The notes under the pieces are model-generated. The model was not told where the DNA came from and did no database searches. It worked only from the letters and a program-made list of their open reading frames with translations. Positions 30,720-39,568 of a stretch of DNA of 64,000 nt are shown here, piece by piece. The position numbers and the translations under genes were made by a program. The number at the start of each line of letters is the position of its first letter. The first letter of the stretch is position 1. This DNA is from Xenorhabdus innexi (GTDB lineage Bacteria > Pseudomonadota > Gammaproteobacteria > Enterobacterales > Enterobacteriaceae), in the NCBI RefSeq assembly GCF_002632485.1, contig NZ_NIBU01000003.1, positions 1-64,000 on the forward strand, given 5' to 3'.

Positions 30720-30994
30720 GGAGCTGTGTTGCTTAAATATATCTACTAGTTGGTTTATGTTGCTTGATAAGTTAACTACCTAGATATATGAACATTTCTT
30801 CATATTTTTGCTGATGTATTCAGTATGGCTCACTGAAGACGGTTTGGGTAGATGTCCATTTTATTCATTTGGGTTAACTTAATGAATGACTATTTTTAAT
30901 GGTACTTAATGATATGGGTGGCTTGAATCAAGTCACCCATTTAGGTCAATATGATATTACTGAATTATGTAATTTTACTTTTTCTTAGGCATTA
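30720..30994. other. AT-rich spacer with a hairpin
   Basis: No gene is seen. An imperfect hairpin (ATGGGTG at 30914-30920 with CACCCAT at 30934-30940, extended by inner pairs) lies between two convergent genes and may terminate either. Confidence 0.5.
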
Positions 30995-32569
30995 TTATTT
31001 CCCAGTCAAGTCAATAGCAGGATCATCAGGAGTATTTATTTCTGAAATACGTCGACTTAGACCAAAATCGTTAGGATCATTTTTCATAGAAAATAAATCA
31101 TATCCATTTTGGATGTATGGGTTCTCGATGCCAATCCAATTGGCAATACCATCTACTAACATCAGACCAGATTTAAACGCTTTATATTGTTCGCGATGAG
31201 TATCGTCACTTGATACTTTTAACAAAGGAATATCAAAATGTCTTTTGCTTACATAGCTATTATTAAAAATTATTTTTCCATTAATTTCTTCATGAGCCAA
31301 TCCATGATCCGAAAAGTAAATCATGGAGTAACTTCTACCTGAATTTTTATAGTTTTTAGATAATATATTGTTGATTCTGCTCAATACTTCATCTGTTTTT
31401 TGGATTGAAGATATATAACATGATAAGTAATCATATTTTTTATCTTTGATTTGAATAATACGATGATAATCATCTATACGGCTACAGGCATTAGGGTGGG
31501 AGCCATATAAATGTATAACAAAAAATCTTTTTCTTTGTGAAGAGTGGGTTAGTAAGTTTTGAAATTTATTTACTAACAAGAAATCACTGGTATTAGCTGA
31601 TTGATAATCTCCACTTTTTAAGAAAAACTTGTGATCACTTTTATTAGCAATTGCTGAGATTGGCGTATCGAAGTAACCTAGATAGCCTTGATTAGATATC
31701 CAATAAGTATCGAGGCCAGCTGATTTAACTAAATCAATTAATCCAAGGCTGTAATTTGGTTGCCAATTTTCTCTGTCTGATTTAGTCAACATAAGACGCA
31801 AAGAAGCTACTGTATTTGATCCTCCACTAGTAAAGCCATCAATAACCACACCGTGAGTTTTATCCATAAATGGTGTATTAGATATAGGATAACCATATGT
31901 GTGGTGATAATCACGTCGTGCACTTTCTCCGATCACTAACACGTAATCATCATAACGGGAAGATTGTTTTGATAATTTACTCTTTCCCCAAGAACTTTTG
32001 ATATCGAAAGAATTGAGTTTAGCTAATTCTTCTTTTACTTCTATTGATGAACTATATATTTTTTTAAAAAAACCAAAAGGCTTTTGTGGTAATAAACATA
32101 TAATAATAGCTAGGCAGAGAAAGGTTTTATTACGATGATATAATATTCCAAATTTAACGGAGATAATTCGAAATAGCATTACGAGTATAATAATCAAAAA
32201 AGGAAAAATCCAATTTTGAAATGGTATTTGATTTAAGAATTCACTGCTTTCCTGAATGTCTGTGGCAAAGAATGACATAATATATTGGTAAGATGGTCCT
32301 CCAAAAGTCATTCCGATTGGTGCATATATGCTATATATTATTGTTATGGGTAGTGCTATGAAGTAAAATGCTTTTTTAGATGAGTTTAATATTGTGAAAA
32401 GTAAAGTTAAAAGCAGAATGTCCCGTTCAGATGAACTCACAGCTGCACTTTTTAGCATTATTTTTGATGCCATAACTATGCAGGATAAAGGTATAATAAC
32501 TTTTACAATAGCTTTGCTTATTGAAAAAAATTCTCTTTTTGCATCGGGAAAACTAAATTTAAACATCAA
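30995..32569 (-). CDS. Phosphoethanolamine transferase-like membrane sulfatase-fold protein (YbiP/EptA superfamily)
   Basis: The 524-residue protein has about five N-terminal membrane segments (about 20-38, 50-62, 66-83, 118-138 and 148-162). A periplasmic alkaline-phosphatase-fold domain follows: VIGESARRDYHHTYGYPISN (metal Glu215), a nucleophile region SGGSNTVAS (Thr253), HLYGSHPNACSR and YFSDHG (Asp421, His422). The block WISNQGYLGYFDTPISAIA resembles E. coli YbiP. Such enzymes move phosphoethanolamine from phosphatidylethanolamine to lipid A, LPS core or osmoregulated glucans; the acceptor here is unknown. The gene is clearly more AT-rich than its neighbours and is bracketed by direct repeats, which suggests acquisition. 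Confidence 0.85.
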   Translation of the reverse strand: MMFKFSFPDAKREFFSISKAIVKVIIPLSCIVMASKIMLKSAAVSSSERDILLLTLLFTILNSSKKAFYFIALPITIIYSIYAPIGMTFGGPSYQYIMSFFATDIQESSEFLNQIPFQNWIFPFLIIILVMLFRIISVKFGILYHRNKTFLCLAIIICLLPQKPFGFFKKIYSSSIEVKEELAKLNSFDIKSSWGKSKLSKQSSRYDDYVLVIGESARRDYHHTYGYPISNTPFMDKTHGVVIDGFTSGGSNTVASLRLMLTKSDRENWQPNYSLGLIDLVKSAGLDTYWISNQGYLGYFDTPISAIANKSDHKFFLKSGDYQSANTSDFLLVNKFQNLLTHSSQRKRFFVIHLYGSHPNACSRIDDYHRIIQIKDKKYDYLSCYISSIQKTDEVLSRINNILSKNYKNSGRSYSMIYFSDHGLAHEEINGKIIFNNSYVSKRHFDIPLLKVSSDDTHREQYKAFKSGLMLVDGIANWIGIENPYIQNGYDLFSMKNDPNDFGLSRRISEINTPDDPAIDLTGK

Positions 32570-32915
32570 ATTACTCTTCTTTTGTTGAAAGGATGAACAT
32601 GGGTGATCGCAGGGCGAGAGTGTGAACGTTTTTTGAGCTTGAAGTGTTTGCTTCCCAATCTCTATTGGGATAAAAATTACTCAATTTGGTCTTGTTAAAG
32701 TATCGATTAGTATTTAATTGGCTCATTTTGATTGAAATACGAACACTCATGATCTCACCCTGATTGTAGTGGTGAGTTAAGAATTTTTTAACTTACTGAT
32801 TTATATATCATATTTTGGGTGTCTCTCCAACTCTTTCTTCCACCTGTATCAGGGTTAATGGAGCTAAATTGATCAATCTGATTAACTGAGTATATTCGGT
32901 ACATAGAGATAAGGC
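32570..32915. other. Non-coding AT-rich stretch upstream of the transferase gene
   Basis: No gene or RNA was recognised. It should contain the promoter of the minus-strand transferase gene. No clear PhoP or PmrA box was identified by eye. Confidence 0.4.
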
Positions 32916-33015
32916 GAGCCGCCTGCTTCTTCCTGGGTCATTCTTACTGGGTTAAGTGGCTAATAGAAATTGAGGCTGAAGCTATTTTAGATTAACGCAA
33001 ATATTTTTCATAATG
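32916..33015 (+). repeat. Direct repeat copy 2 (RidA gene fragment)
   Basis: These 100 bases repeat 30610-30719 and contain a degenerate RidA C-terminus. They read EPPASSWVILTGLSG and then stop because of the 10-base gap, so this copy cannot complete a RidA protein. It ends about 80 bases before the first GlrR-type site of glmY. Confidence 0.92.
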
Positions 33016-33095
33016 AAAGGCTTGCCGCCAAAACGTGTTTGTTTTGTTAATTTATTTCGGTTTATGAGTTAATTAAATTGATGTTTTTAAGTGTG

Positions 33096-33113
33096 TGTCT
33101 CTAAAAAGAGAAA
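33096..33113. promoter_or_regulatory. GlrR-type site 1 upstream of glmY (imperfect)
   Basis: TGTC-N10-GAAA, one base from the GlrR pattern TGTC-N10-GACA. It is the most distal of three spaced sites. Confidence 0.6.
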
Positions 33114-33127
33114 ATGATGGTTTTTTG

Positions 33128-33145
33128 TGTCTCCAAAAGGAGACA
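33128..33145. promoter_or_regulatory. GlrR-type site 2 upstream of glmY
   Basis: TGTCTCCAAAAGGAGACA is an exact TGTC-N10-GACA palindrome, the binding pattern known for the response regulator GlrR (encoded at 36079-37416). It is centred about 205 bases before the predicted glmY start. Confidence 0.8.
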
Positions 33146-33190
33146 TTTAATATTTTGATTTTATTATTAAAATTTATTTTTGTGATAAGG

Positions 33191-33208
33191 TGTCATAAAT
33201 TAGCGACA
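33191..33208. promoter_or_regulatory. GlrR-type site 3 upstream of glmY
   Basis: TGTCATAAATTAGCGACA is an exact TGTC-N10-GACA match. It is centred about 142 bases before the predicted glmY start, a normal distance for a sigma-54 activator. Confidence 0.8.
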
Positions 33209-33313
33209 CAGCTGTATATTCTGCTCCAAAAATACAGATGACAAAATATAAACATTAAATTGTTTTTTATTATTTGATAATAAAATCAATTTGTTAATAA
33301 AAATATTTAAAAG

Positions 33314-33330
33314 TTGGCACGCAACGTGCT
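33314..33330 (+). promoter_or_regulatory. Sigma-54 promoter of glmY
   Basis: TTGGCACGCAACGTGCT matches the sigma-54 consensus (TTGGCACG-N4-TTGCT) with a single change. The -24 GG is at 33316-33317 and the -12 GC at 33328-33329, giving a start near 33341-33342. Confidence 0.9.
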
Positions 33331-33341
33331 TAATGTATGGC

Positions 33342-33556
33342 AGTTGCTCATTCAACTTTTTATGTCGGCCCACAGTATAGGGTGGAAATATGCCACATAA
33401 GCCCGGAATGACGCCAAAGTAAGGTGCCTACCGTCCAATTTATGATACTCGCTTTCGGGCTTTATCAAGCAACGGGCGACACGTGGAGTGAGGCACCACC
33501 TATATTTTTATAGGTTCCTCGCTGGCGGGATAGTAGAAAAAAATACTATCCCGCCG
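33342..33556 (+). ncRNA. glmY: Small regulatory RNA GlmY
   Basis: The start AGTTGCTCATTCAAC resembles the GlmY/GlmZ 5' hairpin. CCCGGAATGACGC, GGTGCCTACCGTCCA (33423-33437) and GAGTGAGGCACC (33486-33497) are conserved GlmY/GlmZ blocks; GGTGCC pairs with GGCACC over long range. GlmY sequesters RapZ, so that GlmZ escapes cleavage and activates glmS (glucosamine-6-phosphate synthase). Its place just upstream of glrK, behind GlrR sites and a sigma-54 promoter, is diagnostic. The 3' end is uncertain. It may fall after ACCTATATTTTTATAGGT (about 33520) or at the strong hairpin 33524-33555 (12-bp perfect stem, A-rich loop). Confidence 0.88.
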
Positions 33557-33746
33557 TCATTATTGCAGATTAATTTTGCCCCTCGTGTTGATATATCCAC
33601 CTGCACTATCCTTGTTCTTGCCAGCCCATTTGTTATAACCCATTATTCGAGACTATTTTTTCTGAAAAACGACGATAGAATTCATCATCTGGCAGATTTT
33701 CTACCACCTTATATCGGTTAGCATCAATGTAATTGCAGGTTTTAAG

Positions 33747-35186
33747 ATGATTTCTCTGAAAAAAAGGCGTTTATTTCCCCGCTCATTGCGTCAATTAGTT
33801 GTAATGGCATTCTGGTTAGTGCTATTACCGCTGTTGGTGCTGGCCTATCAGGCATATCAAAGTCTGGATCAACTCAGTACTCAAGCAGCCGAAATTAACC
33901 GCACAACGCTATCTGATGCCCGGCGCAGTGAAGCGATGATCGGTGTTGCTCTTGAGATGGAACGCAGTTATCGCCAGTATTGTGTATTGGGGGATGCCAG
34001 GCTGGAAAAACTCTACCAACGGCAATATCAGCAGTATACCGGTATGCTGAATAACCAGATGGCGCTGCTGGCTAATAAAGAGTATAAGGACAAGTTTAAT
34101 CAGCTACTGTCCGGGCTGACTAAAATTACCTGTAGTAACAGTGTACCTGAGGCTGCTTCCGCTAAATTGCTTGAAGAGTTTTCAAACGCCAATAATCAGT
34201 TAGTACAGGAAACCCGCAATATTATTTTCATCCGGGGTGAGCAATTACAAAAAGAGATTGCTGATAAGGGGCAATTTTTTGGTTGGCAAAGTTTAATCTT
34301 GTTTTTGTTAAGTGCGTTTTTAATTGCCCTGTTTACACGAATGATTATTGGGCCGGTAAAAGGCATTGAGCGAATGATTAATCGGTTAGGAGCAGGGCAG
34401 GCACTGGGAAACAGGATTGAATCCTTTAAAGGCCCCAGAGAATTACGCTCATTGGCATTGCGCATTATCTGGCTGAGTGAACGTCTGTCCTGGCTTGAGT
34501 CTCAACGCCATGAGTTTTTACGCCATATCTCCCACGAACTGAAAACCCCTCTTGCCAGCATGCGTGAAGGGACAGAATTATTGGCGGATGAAATTGCCGG
34601 GCCATTGACCACAGATCAAAAAGAAGTTGTCACCATTCTGGATAGCAGCAGTAAACATTTACAACTGCTTATTGAGCAATTACTCGAATACAATCGTAAA
34701 ATTGTTGATGTGCCTGCCGAACATCAGATCGTATCTTTAAAAGAGATCGTTGCTAGTGTAGTCCTCTCACATCAGTTACCTGCCCGGACAAAGAATATTC
34801 ATACAGAAATCCGGCTGGATCTTGAGGATTGTTTGGCTGAACCTAAATTATTAATGAGAGTTATTGATAATCTCTACTCCAATGCAGTGCACTATGGCGC
34901 TGAATCCGGTAACATTTGGATTTCCAGTCGGCAAATGGATAAAAGTATTCAGATCGATATTGCCAATACAGGAACGCCTATCCCTGAGTTAGAGAAGAGC
35001 ATGATTTTCGAACCCTTTTACCAAGGAAAACTTCAGCGCAAAGGGGCGGTCAAAGGGAGTGGCCTTGGTTTGAGTATTGCGCAGGACTGTATTAAACGGA
35101 TGGGGGGAGAGCTTCATCTGATAGAATCTGACTTTGCTGATGTATGTTTCCGGATTGAACTGCCATTAACCGCAGAGAATGACTAA
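33747..35186 (+). CDS. glrK: Sensor histidine kinase GlrK (QseE)
   Basis: The 479-residue kinase has membrane segments at about 17-36 and 180-201, which enclose a periplasmic sensor. A HAMP linker follows, then the phospho-acceptor HELKTP (His263) and an ATPase domain with NLYSNAVHYG, FEPFYQG and GSGLGLSIAQ. It phosphorylates GlrR in response to envelope signals. It begins the glrK-qseG-glrR operon. The start is about 190 bases after glmY. Confidence 0.96.
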   Translation: MISLKKRRLFPRSLRQLVVMAFWLVLLPLLVLAYQAYQSLDQLSTQAAEINRTTLSDARRSEAMIGVALEMERSYRQYCVLGDARLEKLYQRQYQQYTGMLNNQMALLANKEYKDKFNQLLSGLTKITCSNSVPEAASAKLLEEFSNANNQLVQETRNIIFIRGEQLQKEIADKGQFFGWQSLILFLLSAFLIALFTRMIIGPVKGIERMINRLGAGQALGNRIESFKGPRELRSLALRIIWLSERLSWLESQRHEFLRHISHELKTPLASMREGTELLADEIAGPLTTDQKEVVTILDSSSKHLQLLIEQLLEYNRKIVDVPAEHQIVSLKEIVASVVLSHQLPARTKNIHTEIRLDLEDCLAEPKLLMRVIDNLYSNAVHYGAESGNIWISSRQMDKSIQIDIANTGTPIPELEKSMIFEPFYQGKLQRKGAVKGSGLGLSIAQDCIKRMGGELHLIESDFADVCFRIELPLTAEND

Positions 35187-35275
35187 ATAATATGCACAAC
35201 AGGTTTACTCACCACTTTATGATGAAAACGGAGCAGCAGAATATTGTGACTCGGACAGTGAAAAAGAAAGCTGTA

Positions 35276-36082
35276 ATGCAGCATTTACCTGAACGGGCTT
35301 TGTCCCGGTGTTTCCGTACCATGATGTTACTGTTTGTTCCCTACCTATTGGCAGGATGTGTCTCAAATTCCGCTTCTGGTGAGTTGGCAAAAATTTCTGA
35401 ATCAATTATGCCGGAGCAGCGCGTAATCGATTATCACACCAAAGGGTGTGATGTGGTCTGGAAGATCACAAAACCGACCGCAATGGAAAATAGCCTTTAC
35501 TGGCTAAGATTGATGGGGTGTGCGGATAAATTATCTTCAATTGAAGCCCGTGATATGGCTAAACAGTTCATGGCAGACGATTGGCCGCAGGTTTTTAAAC
35601 AGAGTATTCTTGTCAACCAGTCGATACCTTCAGTTGCTGAGCGGCGTAATAGCATAGAAACTCTGAATCGATATAGTCCACAATTTCCACCCTCGCTCGA
35701 GCCATTACTACACTTATGGCTCGAGCAACAGTATTTAAAAATTAATCTGGCAGAGCAAAAATCAAGATATCAGCGATTGCAGTCTGATAGTGATAACAAA
35801 ATTGACCGATTGAAAGAAATACGGAATCGGTTGGAATATGAATTGCTTTCAATATCCCGTAAGTTAGAAAATCTGACCGATATTGAGCGTCAGCTTTCTT
35901 CCCGTAAGCAAAATCAGAATGGCTCTTCAGCTTCAGGTGAAACAGAACATTCTGTTGATGAAAATGCTAATAAACTCAATGAGGCCCATCCGGAAAGTCA
36001 CTCGAAACCGCTTCCGGAAAGAAAATCTGAAACAAAGACAGAAGATAATTTTTCAGAAGAAAAAGGAGCTGAAGTACAATGA
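35276..36082 (+). CDS. qseG: Outer-membrane lipoprotein QseG
   Basis: From ATG 35276 (MQHLPERALSRCFRTMMLLF) the protein has 268 residues, with a lipobox LLAG before Cys27, a globular part (VIDYHTKGCDVVW, ENSLYWLRLMGCAD), a coiled coil (about 165-215) and a charged Ser/Glu/Lys tail. An ATG at 35192 would add 28 residues before the signal, which is less plausible for a lipoprotein. QseG is an outer-membrane partner that stimulates GlrK. Its stop overlaps the glrR start. Confidence 0.88.
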   Translation: MQHLPERALSRCFRTMMLLFVPYLLAGCVSNSASGELAKISESIMPEQRVIDYHTKGCDVVWKITKPTAMENSLYWLRLMGCADKLSSIEARDMAKQFMADDWPQVFKQSILVNQSIPSVAERRNSIETLNRYSPQFPPSLEPLLHLWLEQQYLKINLAEQKSRYQRLQSDSDNKIDRLKEIRNRLEYELLSISRKLENLTDIERQLSSRKQNQNGSSASGETEHSVDENANKLNEAHPESHSKPLPERKSETKTEDNFSEEKGAEVQ

Positions 36083-37416
36083 CTGCACGCAATCCCGCTC
36101 ATCTCCTTCTGGTTGATGATGATCCAAGCTTACTGAAATTATTGGGAATGCGTCTGATCAGTGAAGGTTTTCGTGTCACGACAGTGGAAAGCGGGCATGA
36201 AGCACTACGCACCCTATTAAAAGAAAAAGTCGATTTGGTCATCAGCGATTTACGCATGGATGAGATGGATGGTATGGCCTTATTTGCTGAAATTCAAAAA
36301 CAGCATCCGGGTATGCCAGTGATTATTCTCACTGCCCACGGGTCTATTCCCGATGCGGTTGCCGCGACACAACAGGGCGTGTTTAGTTTTCTGACTAAAC
36401 CGGTTGACCGCGATGCACTTTATAAAGCCATTGATGATGCTTTGGAATTATCAACACCAGCCATAGATGGTAAATGGAGTGAGCAAATCGTCACCCGTAG
36501 TCCTTTGATGCTACGTTTGCTGGAACAGGCGAAAATGGTGGCGCAGTCTGATGTCAGCGTTCTGATTAACGGGCAAAGCGGAACGGGTAAGGAAGTGTTG
36601 GCTCAGGCTATCCATCGCGCAAGCCCCCGTGCAAAGAAACCCTTTATTGCGATTAACTGTGGTGCTTTACCAGAACAATTACTGGAATCTGAGCTGTTTG
36701 GTCACGCAAAAGGTGCATTTACCGGTGCGGTCAGCAGTCGGGAAGGGCTTTTTCTGGCTGCTCAGGGAGGAACGCTGTTTCTTGATGAAATCGGCGATAT
36801 GCCATTGGCGCTTCAGGTTAAATTATTGAGGGTATTGCAGGAGCGTAAGATCCGCCCTCTGGGAAGTAACCGTGATTTAGATATTGATGTCAGGATTCTT
36901 TCGGCAACTCACCGCGATTTACCGAAAGCGATGCAGCGTAATGAATTTCGCGAAGATCTCTATTATCGATTGAATGTCGTCAATCTGAAAATCCCTACCC
37001 TGAATGAGCGGGCGGAAGATATTCCTTTATTAGCAAACCATTTGCTGCGGGAATCGGCTAAGCGCCATAAACCTTTTGTCCGTAGTTTCTCCACCAATGC
37101 GATGAAATGTCTGATGGCAGCGAGCTGGCCGGGGAATGTCCGTCAGCTGGTTAATGTTATCGAACAATGTGTGGCGCTGACGACTGCTCCAGTGATCAGT
37201 GATGCTTTAGTCATGCAGGCACTGGAAGGAGAAAACACGGCACTGCCGACATTTGTAGAGGCTCGTAGCCAGTTTGAACTGAATTACTTACGAAAATTAC
37301 TGCAAATGACGAAAGGTAATGTCACTCACGCCGCCCGGATGGCAGGGCGTAACCGGACAGAATTTTATAAATTGTTGGCCCGTCATGAATTGGACCCCAA
37401 CGATTTTAAGGAATAA
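36079..37416 (+). CDS. glrR: Sigma-54-dependent response regulator GlrR (QseF)
   Basis: The 445-residue regulator has a receiver domain (Asp57 in DLVISDLRM), an AAA+ domain with Walker A GQSGTGKE (165-172) and sigma-54-contacting GAFTGA (212-217), and a C-terminal Fis-type helix-turn-helix (KGNVTHAARMAGRNRTEFYKLL). It activates glmY, and in E. coli also rpoE, with sigma-54. ATG overlaps the qseG stop. Confidence 0.97.
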   Translation: MTARNPAHLLLVDDDPSLLKLLGMRLISEGFRVTTVESGHEALRTLLKEKVDLVISDLRMDEMDGMALFAEIQKQHPGMPVIILTAHGSIPDAVAATQQGVFSFLTKPVDRDALYKAIDDALELSTPAIDGKWSEQIVTRSPLMLRLLEQAKMVAQSDVSVLINGQSGTGKEVLAQAIHRASPRAKKPFIAINCGALPEQLLESELFGHAKGAFTGAVSSREGLFLAAQGGTLFLDEIGDMPLALQVKLLRVLQERKIRPLGSNRDLDIDVRILSATHRDLPKAMQRNEFREDLYYRLNVVNLKIPTLNERAEDIPLLANHLLRESAKRHKPFVRSFSTNAMKCLMAASWPGNVRQLVNVIEQCVALTTAPVISDALVMQALEGENTALPTFVEARSQFELNYLRKLLQMTKGNVTHAARMAGRNRTEFYKLLARHELDPNDFKE

Positions 37417-37524
37417 CCTTCCTGTAATTTAAATCCCATAAATAAGCTGAAACATTTTTCAAGCCGTATTGAACTGTCTGAACCAGACAGAGAAGTGAAT
37501 AATGGCCCAGGAGAGCCGCATTCT

Positions 37525-39147
37525 ATGAGTCGTACTCTTAATATTGCCCTTGCCCAATTAAACTGGCTGGTAGGGGATATCGAAGGCAACAGCGAGCGTA
37601 TGTTGCATACAGTGCAGGAACAGCAGGAAAAAGGCGCTGATCTCGTCATGTTCTCTGAGTTATCACTGTCGGGTTATTTCCCGGAGGATTTACTGTTTCG
37701 TGCTGATTTTCATCAGCGTTGCCGCGAACAATTAGTACGTTTGCAGGAGGCAAGTTCTCAGGTTGGTATTTTAGTTGGTCATCCGTGGCAACAGGACGGA
37801 AAAATATACAACGCGCTTTCGCTCTTCTGGAAAGGTGAAACCGTTGCTCGTTACTTCAAGCAACAACTGCCTAATTATGGCGTTTTTGATGAAGAACGCT
37901 ATTTCGAAGCGGGTGAACAAATTTGTGTTATACCCTTTAAAGGCTATAACCTTGGCTTGCTGATTTGTGAAGATCTCTGGTTTGATGCGCCGGTTGATGC
38001 GTTGAAACAGGCAGGAGCCGATATTATCCTGTCAATAAATGCCTCTCCTTATAATCATGACAAACCGAATATTCGCAGCGCGCTAATCAAATCACATTGC
38101 CAGCGTATTCATTTGCCAATTATCTACCTGAATCAGGTTGGCGGGCAGGATCAGCTGATTTTTGATGGTTGCTCAAAAGTCTTTGATATAAATGGTGAAA
38201 TCACTCACCGTATGGCGGCTTTTGAAGAGCAGGTAGAACTGTGTCGTTTCAATGATATGACTATTGAGCCGATGGTAAATCCGGTGCCTCAATTACCGCC
38301 ACTGGGGCAAATCTATAAAGCTTTAGTACTTTCTGTGCGGGATTATGTCCAGAAAAACGGTTTTAAAGGCGCATTACTTGGATTATCCGGAGGGATTGAT
38401 TCAGGCCTGACACTGGCGATTGTGGTGGATGCGTTGGGTAAAGAGCATGTACAGGCGGTGATGATGCCATTCCGCTATACCTCTGAAATGAGTATTCATG
38501 ATGCCAGAGAACAGGCTGAGTTGCTCGGTGTTGAATTTGACATTGTCTCTATCGAGCCTATGTTTGATGCATTTATGGCTCAGTTAGAGCCGATGTTTGC
38601 AGGCACGGAAAAAGACACGACGGAAGAAAACCTACAGGCACGTTGCCGGGCTGTCATTCTGATGGCAATGTCAAACAAACGCCGTCGTCTGGTACTGACG
38701 ACCAGTAACAAAAGTGAATCCGCAGTGGGCTATTCGACTTTATACGGTGATATGGCTGGTGGCTTCAATGCGTTGAAAGATGTACCAAAAACAATGGTAT
38801 TTGCATTGTCTAAATATCGTAATACATTATCTCCTGCTATTCCTCAGCGGGTTATTGAACGTCCGCCATCTGCGGAACTGGCTCCCGATCAGCTTGATCA
38901 GGACAGTCTGCCGCCGTATGACATGCTGGACGCTATCCTTGAGGGATATGTAGAAAAAGATAAATCAGTAGCTGATTTGGTAGCTGAAGGTTTCGACGAA
39001 ACGATTATCCGCAAGGTGATCCGGTTGGTGGACATCAATGAATATAAACGTCGTCAGGCTCCGATTGGCCCGCGTATTACACAGCGTGATTTTGGTAAAG
39101 ACAGGCGCTATCCGATTACGTCTGGTTTCGGGCGTAAGAATTGGTAA
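37525..39147 (+). CDS. nadE: Glutamine-dependent NAD+ synthetase
   Basis: From ATG 37525 (MSRTLNIALAQLNWLVGDIEG; AGGAG upstream) the protein has 540 residues. The N-terminal nitrilase-type glutaminase has Glu45, Lys112 and Cys148 (LLICEDLW). The C-terminal synthetase has the PP-loop SGGIDS (288-293). It amidates nicotinate adenine dinucleotide to NAD using glutamine. E. coli has instead a short ammonia-dependent NadE elsewhere. Position just before glnB (15 bp) links it to nitrogen status. Confidence 0.96.
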   Translation: MSRTLNIALAQLNWLVGDIEGNSERMLHTVQEQQEKGADLVMFSELSLSGYFPEDLLFRADFHQRCREQLVRLQEASSQVGILVGHPWQQDGKIYNALSLFWKGETVARYFKQQLPNYGVFDEERYFEAGEQICVIPFKGYNLGLLICEDLWFDAPVDALKQAGADIILSINASPYNHDKPNIRSALIKSHCQRIHLPIIYLNQVGGQDQLIFDGCSKVFDINGEITHRMAAFEEQVELCRFNDMTIEPMVNPVPQLPPLGQIYKALVLSVRDYVQKNGFKGALLGLSGGIDSGLTLAIVVDALGKEHVQAVMMPFRYTSEMSIHDAREQAELLGVEFDIVSIEPMFDAFMAQLEPMFAGTEKDTTEENLQARCRAVILMAMSNKRRRLVLTTSNKSESAVGYSTLYGDMAGGFNALKDVPKTMVFALSKYRNTLSPAIPQRVIERPPSAELAPDQLDQDSLPPYDMLDAILEGYVEKDKSVADLVAEGFDETIIRKVIRLVDINEYKRRQAPIGPRITQRDFGKDRRYPITSGFGRKNW

Positions 39148-39150
39148 TAA

Positions 39151-39501
<351 letters not shown>

Positions 39502-39518
39502 CCTCTCAGAGCCTTATG

Positions 39519-39541
39519 CCCCGCCGTTATGGCGGGGTTCT
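39519..39541. terminator. Hairpin between glnB and hmp
   Basis: CCCCGCC (39519-39525) pairs with GGCGGGG (39531-39537) around GTTAT. Only a short T stretch follows. It separates two convergent genes. Confidence 0.7.
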
Positions 39542-39568
39542 CATTCCGGGTTAAGTGATGATTTCGGG

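Noticed and set aside
30914-30940. IS or transposon end near the phosphoethanolamine-transferase gene
   Set aside because: The hairpin is an isolated terminator-like structure. No transposase frame or matching inverted repeat occurs at the other side; the only repeats are the direct RidA-derived copies.
33488-33721. 77-residue frame after glmY
   Set aside because: It overlaps the glmY 3' part and its hairpin and ends just before glrK; no family features.
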